From the NCBI GenBank assembly GCA_009781175.1, contig WQYQ01000001.1, positions 1 to 64,000 on the forward strand: a stretch of DNA of 64,000 bases. The letters are read 5' to 3'. Shown in pieces: positions 60,539 through 64,000 of this stretch (its first letter is position 1; each line of letters starts with the position of its first letter). A program made the translations under genes and the position numbers. The notes below the pieces were generated by a model. That model saw only the letters and a program-made list of their open reading frames with translations. It made no database searches and had not been told where the DNA came from. This DNA is from Betaproteobacteria bacterium. GTDB lineage: Bacteria > Pseudomonadota > Gammaproteobacteria > Burkholderiales > Rhodocyclaceae.

Positions 60539-62635
60539 TCAGTTTTCCTTTGGATCGGGCAGGCTGCCGGTTTCGGCTAAAGTACGCAGCGCAACAAGAT
60601 TTTCCCGCCCCGCGCGCAGGAAACGCAGGAACAGGTCAAATACGACGGGGCCGAATTCAACCGCTCTTTGTTCGTCGCGCATCAGGGCAAAGCAATCGTA
60701 GGCGAAGCGCCCCATATGCTGCATGGTGCCACGCATCAAGGGAAATACTTGCGCTTCCTGATGTTTTTTGAAAAAGAAATAGGCGTGCATGTCGGCCAAA
60801 CGCGCAAATAAATCGGCTTTGCGCGTAATCGGCTGCGCGAATAGCACGGTCAAATCGGCAATGACCGCATCGAATTGCTCGATCAGGTCTGTGGTATTAC
60901 AAACCATATCGTCCGTCACGCCGGATTCGAAACTCGCCTTGATCGCGGCAATCGCTTGCTCGCGCGCTTCCCGGCTCGTTTCGATTTCGATTTCCTCGGG
61001 ACGGATGCTGTGCGCGCCGGCGATCTTAGCGCCATTGTTCGGATTAAAAACCTTTGCGCGCGGGTGTTCGGCCACGCACACTTGCATGACGTCGCGCGAA
61101 TACATGAATTGATCCGTCGACAGCACCGTTTCTTCGAAATTGCCGGGCACGGGCGTGGTGTCGCGGTGCAGGGCGTGCGTGTTGTCGACCATTTGGGCAA
61201 GAAAACCCTCTTTCGCGATGCCGTTGTAGTAGACCGAATTGAGCGAGTGGTGGTTTTTCTCGGGCAGGAAGCCGAGGTCCACGCCAAACAGGTAAACACG
61301 CTGGAAACCCATTTTCAGCACAAAGTCCAAACCGCCATTGGTGCAGGTTGGATTCGTGCGGATTCGCGGCAGGCGGTTTTGAAAATCGAGCATGTTCGAA
61401 CCGAAATCGATTTCCTTGAGGAACATCGCCGGTTCGGGCGAAAGCCCAGGCACCCCTGGGAACATAATGGCGGAGGTCAGAATCGGCGTGTGCGCGAGCA
61501 CCGCGCGCGTCTGCGGCGTATCCAGGACGCGATAGGTGGCGGCGGTGCGTTCGATTTCGAGATGGAAATCCGGGTCGACGCCGGCGTTGGCCAAGGCCGA
61601 CAGCGCCGTGCCGCAGGAGATCACGACAAGTTTTTCGCGGTATTGCCGCAGCACGGGAAGCAAGGTGTCGAGCGAGGGCCCCGCGCCGACGATAACGGCG
61701 ACCCCATCTTCCGGTACTTGCTTTCCGCCAACGAAGGTTGGCCGTTTGGCGAGCGAATTTTCGATCGCATGCCGCAAGCCGAGAATTTCGTCGTCGAAAA
61801 AACCCCAACCGCGAAATAGCCTTCCCATATTCGCGCGGACACGCTCCCAAATATCTTTCACGCGCTCCGAATCGTAATCGTGAAAGAACAAGGCCGCGCC
61901 TTGCACGACATAAGGCGGCGCATATTTTTGAATGATCGAGAGAATAGATCCTGCGATGATTTCATTGTTCTCATGGAATGCAATCGACAAACTCCGTCCG
62001 CGCGCCATGAAGCGCTGATTCAGCGCGATATAGTCCACGAAATAGAGCGAGAGATTGAGCCGCTCGACATCGGTGTCAATGATGAACAGATGGTCAATTT
62101 CGTATTCGTCGACCAAACGCTCCAAATGCCAGCCGAAACCGCTGCCGAATACAAGCACGAGGGGCAGCACCTGTTCGCCGAATGCCGGACGTTCGAGACG
62201 ATCCTTTTCCCGATCGGGACAAAACTCATTGAATCGCGCAACAAGCTCGCCGCGGAAGCGCGCTTCGACGGGGCGGAAAAAATCCGGATTCTCGCCGTGC
62301 GACGTAATTTGCCGCGGCTCATCGAGATAACCCGCTTCGACCCAGATTCGGGTTTCCTTGCGTTGCGGCTTGAACTGTTCAAATAGTATTCGTCCAAGGT
62401 CAGTGTAATCCCGCAGGCTCCCCATATAGGGGCCGCTGAAAATCGTCACCGCGGCATCCGGCCCGATCGTAAACGGAGCCGGCAATTCGGTTGCCATGAG
62501 ACGCTCAAATACGCCGGGAAAGTTCTCGTGCAAAAAGCGCAGATTAGCCCGGTAGGTGGCAAACAGTTTTTCGATATAGGCGCTTTGGAGCGGCGTCCAG
62601 TCAGCTTGCCCGGCGGTTTCTTGTGCGTCCTTCAT
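60539..62635 (-). CDS. maf: Motility accessory factor (Maf), flagellin glycosyltransferase
   Basis: A 698-residue protein with the DUF115 core: VAVIVGAGPSLDTLLPVLRQ, the DPDFHLEIER segment and FQRVYLFGVDLGFLPE. Maf proteins are GT42-like transferases that move pseudaminic or legionaminic acid from CMP to flagellin Ser/Thr. Its position at the head of the pse operon and divergent from the flagellin gene supports that role. No membrane helix or signal peptide is seen. The sugar donor is inferred from the neighbouring genes. Confidence 0.88.
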   Translation of the reverse strand: MKDAQETAGQADWTPLQSAYIEKLFATYRANLRFLHENFPGVFERLMATELPAPFTIGPDAAVTIFSGPYMGSLRDYTDLGRILFEQFKPQRKETRIWVEAGYLDEPRQITSHGENPDFFRPVEARFRGELVARFNEFCPDREKDRLERPAFGEQVLPLVLVFGSGFGWHLERLVDEYEIDHLFIIDTDVERLNLSLYFVDYIALNQRFMARGRSLSIAFHENNEIIAGSILSIIQKYAPPYVVQGAALFFHDYDSERVKDIWERVRANMGRLFRGWGFFDDEILGLRHAIENSLAKRPTFVGGKQVPEDGVAVIVGAGPSLDTLLPVLRQYREKLVVISCGTALSALANAGVDPDFHLEIERTAATYRVLDTPQTRAVLAHTPILTSAIMFPGVPGLSPEPAMFLKEIDFGSNMLDFQNRLPRIRTNPTCTNGGLDFVLKMGFQRVYLFGVDLGFLPEKNHHSLNSVYYNGIAKEGFLAQMVDNTHALHRDTTPVPGNFEETVLSTDQFMYSRDVMQVCVAEHPRAKVFNPNNGAKIAGAHSIRPEEIEIETSREAREQAIAAIKASFESGVTDDMVCNTTDLIEQFDAVIADLTVLFAQPITRKADLFARLADMHAYFFFKKHQEAQVFPLMRGTMQHMGRFAYDCFALMRDEQRAVEFGPVVFDLFLRFLRAGRENLVALRTLAETGSLPDPKEN

Positions 62636-62970
62636 AAATGCCCCGACATCGATAGAAATGGGAGAGCCTGCTATTTACCACTATTACATTCTGAGACAGA
62701 TCCCGGCAATCCGCGGAAAAGCGGTCAATAAATGTGTTTGCTCGTGATTAAAGTTTTCAAAAATTCTAGGAAACTTATATAGGCAAGTCTAAATCTCTGT
62801 TACTTGGGGCCGTAGAAACACTCAAGGCGACGCACAAATCGGTCACAACAAAGATGCTCTAAAGTTTCCGAGTTGGTCGTCGTAATACCACCCAAGCGAC
62901 ATGACGCTTGAATGAAGCCGGAGTCCCGGCTTGAAGAAGTACGGAAAACGGAACGACAAGGAGCAGCAAA
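62636..62970. promoter_or_regulatory. Intergenic region between maf and flagellin genes
   Basis: The region is non-coding on both strands and AT-richer than the genes around it. On the plus strand it holds two copies of TAAAGTTT (62749-62756 and 62860-62867). The second is the better candidate for the flagellin promoter. No hairpin or operator of known type is obvious to me; the maf promoter should lie in its left half. Confidence 0.5.
62860..62886 (+). promoter_or_regulatory. Candidate sigma-28 (FliA) promoter for flagellin
   Basis: TAAAGTTT at 62860-62867 is a perfect -35 match to the sigma-28 consensus. Eleven bases later GTCGTAAT is a partial match to the -10 consensus GCCGATAA. The leader to the flagellin ATG would be about 80 nt, with AAGGAG as the ribosome site. 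Confidence 0.5.
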
Positions 62971-63822
62971 ATGGCACTCACTATCAACACCAACGTATAT
63001 TCGCTGAACGCCCAGCGCAACCTGACGACCACCGGGACGCAGCTTGCCAACCCGCTTCAGCGCCTGTCCTCTGGCTTGCGTATCAATAGCGCGGCCGACG
63101 ATGCGGCCGGTCTCGCGATTTCGGAACGGATTAATTCTTCGGTCAGGGGTCTGAACGTCGCGATCCGCAACGCGAACGACGCAATTTCGATGACGCAGGT
63201 CGCCGATGGTACCGCCTCGAAGATCACCGACAACCTTCAGCGTATGCGCGAACTCGCGGTGCAGGCGCAAAACGGCACGAACACCTCAGCCGACCGCGCG
63301 AACATCGCCAAGGAATTCACCTCGCTGCAACAGGAAATCTCGCGGATCGCAGATAACACCACCTTCAACAACCGTCATCTGACGAACTCTCAAGCGGGCT
63401 CGTTCTCCTTCCAGGTTGGCGACAAGACCTCTGCCGACAACCGGATCACGGTCGGGACGGTCAACATGAAAGCCTCGGCGCTGGGTGTTAATTCGGCCGC
63501 GATCAACGTCGGCGCCTCGGTTGCAGCCAGTGCTTACGCCGATCAGGCTCTTACAGCCATGGCGGCGATCGACAAGGCGATCAATACGGTCACCGCTAAC
63601 CGCGCCGACTTCGGTGCCGCGATCAACCGCACGCAGGCCACAATCAGCACCTTGCAGATCGCGGTCGAAAACCAGTCCGCCGCGCGTGGCCGTATCGTGG
63701 ATGCCGATTTCGCATCGGAAACTGCAAATTTGACGCGTCTGAACATTCTGCAACAGGCGGGTACCGCGATCCTGGCGCAAGCCAACGCAGTTCCGCAGCA
63801 GGCGCTCCAATTGCTACGCTGA
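62971..63822 (+). CDS. fliC: Flagellin
   Basis: A 283-residue flagellin. The N-terminal D0/D1 part (MALTINTNVYSLNAQRNL and RLSSGLRINSAADDAAGLAI) and the C-terminal D1/D0 part (ADFASETANLTRLNILQQAGTAI and QQALQLLR) are intact, while the variable middle is only some 50 residues, rich in Ala, Asn, Ser and Thr. It is thus a minimal flagellin with almost no D2/D3. It is the expected substrate of the Maf transferase encoded divergently upstream. It has a strong AAGGAG ribosome site. Confidence 0.97.
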   Translation: MALTINTNVYSLNAQRNLTTTGTQLANPLQRLSSGLRINSAADDAAGLAISERINSSVRGLNVAIRNANDAISMTQVADGTASKITDNLQRMRELAVQAQNGTNTSADRANIAKEFTSLQQEISRIADNTTFNNRHLTNSQAGSFSFQVGDKTSADNRITVGTVNMKASALGVNSAAINVGASVAASAYADQALTAMAAIDKAINTVTANRADFGAAINRTQATISTLQIAVENQSAARGRIVDADFASETANLTRLNILQQAGTAILAQANAVPQQALQLLR

Positions 63823-63839
63823 TAATTTGAGAAGGAATC

Positions 63840-63884
63840 GTGAGACTGGGGAGAGAGAAGAAACACGCCTCTCGCCCTAGTCAC
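63840..63884 (+). other. Imperfect hairpin between flagellin and the next gene
   Basis: GTGAGACTGGGGAGAG pairs imperfectly with CTCTCGCCCTAGTCAC downstream of the flagellin stop. There is no T tract, so it is more likely an RNA-stabilising or partial-termination hairpin than a full terminator. It lies just before the ribosome site of the next gene. Confidence 0.35.
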
Positions 63885-63901
63885 ACGAGGGAGACGACAT
63901 C

Positions 63902-64000
63902 ATGACGACGCTGAATGACATCAGTGTATTTCCTCCGGGAAATATAGCCGGGCCGTCCCCACTGCCAGCCGCTCCTTCCGACGTCCGTTCCGCCACCCCG
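63902..64000 (+). CDS. flaG: N-terminus of a probable FlaG protein (cut by window end)
   Basis: A reading frame of 33 codons without stop runs off the right edge. It begins with an ATG preceded by GAGGGAG at fair spacing and encodes TTLNDISVFPPGNIAG and then a Pro/Ala/Ser-rich stretch, similar in style to the disordered start of FlaG, which usually follows fliC in this class and influences filament length. The conserved FlaG core lies beyond the window, so the name rests on position mainly. Confidence 0.5.
   Translation, partial: MTTLNDISVFPPGNIAGPSPLPAAPSDVRSATP

Noticed and set aside
60875-61819. Plus-strand open frame of 314 codons inside maf
   Set aside because: Antisense to the DUF115 core of Maf; no ribosome site or family similarity.

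Overview
The window is bacterial chromosome from what looks like a motile, aerobically respiring betaproteobacterium. The evidence is the gene order: a complete nuoA-to-nuoN operon followed by a DUF2818 gene, tRNA-Leu(GAG)-secG just upstream of nuoA, and the blocks ftsH-folP-glmM-pstS, greA-carB-carA and bamE-fur-recN-nadK-hrcA-hemH. Base composition is moderate, apparently in the 50s % GC (not computed). I cannot name the genus.

Layout. 1-316: tail of a chemoreceptor. 382-3185 (minus): proton-translocating transhydrogenase pntAa-pntAb-pntB. 3385-18782 (minus): the 13-gene complex I operon (nuoA first, nuoC and nuoD separate) with DUF2818 and a NUDIX hydrolase at its end. 18845-19350: tRNA-Leu(GAG) and secG. 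19542-23302 (minus): phosphate transporter pstSCAB. 23460-28348 (minus): glmM, folP, ftsH, rlmE; yhbY diverges on plus. 28908-34315 (minus): DUF4149 protein, greA, carB, carA. 34498-37125: a large hybrid histidine kinase. 37152-43886: dapB, bamE, fur, recN, nadK, hrcA, hemH, with a MITE-like element of about 213 bp between hrcA and hemH.

43909-54826 is a signalling island: a two-TM PAS-GGDEF-EAL protein translationally coupled to a di-haem cytochrome c peroxidase, a diguanylate cyclase with three near-identical cysteine-bearing PAS repeats, a small unknown protein, initiator tRNA-fMet, a receiver-PAS-HisKA_3 kinase with its LuxR-type regulator, and a third GGDEF protein. No enzyme targets are encoded beside them, so they probably connect to the cell's wider c-di-GMP and motility control.

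54977-64000 is a flagellin and flagellin-glycosylation locus. maf-pseB-pseC-pseF-pseG form a tight minus-strand operon with stop/start overlaps. pseI lies further on, and pseH sits between them on the opposite strand. Together PseB, C, H, G, I and F make CMP-pseudaminic acid from UDP-GlcNAc, and the Maf (DUF115) glycosyltransferase is expected to put it on the flagellin encoded divergently at 62971, which is followed by the start of a probable flaG.

Most genes are conserved housekeeping genes. The more unusual material is the MITE-like insertion that supplies the hrcA stop codon, the peroxidase/c-di-GMP pair, the triple cysteine-PAS cyclase, the inverted pseH, the apparent synteny junction between pstB and secG, and the tRNA terminator only 27 nt before nuoA. 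I saw no CRISPR array, prophage or intact insertion sequence.
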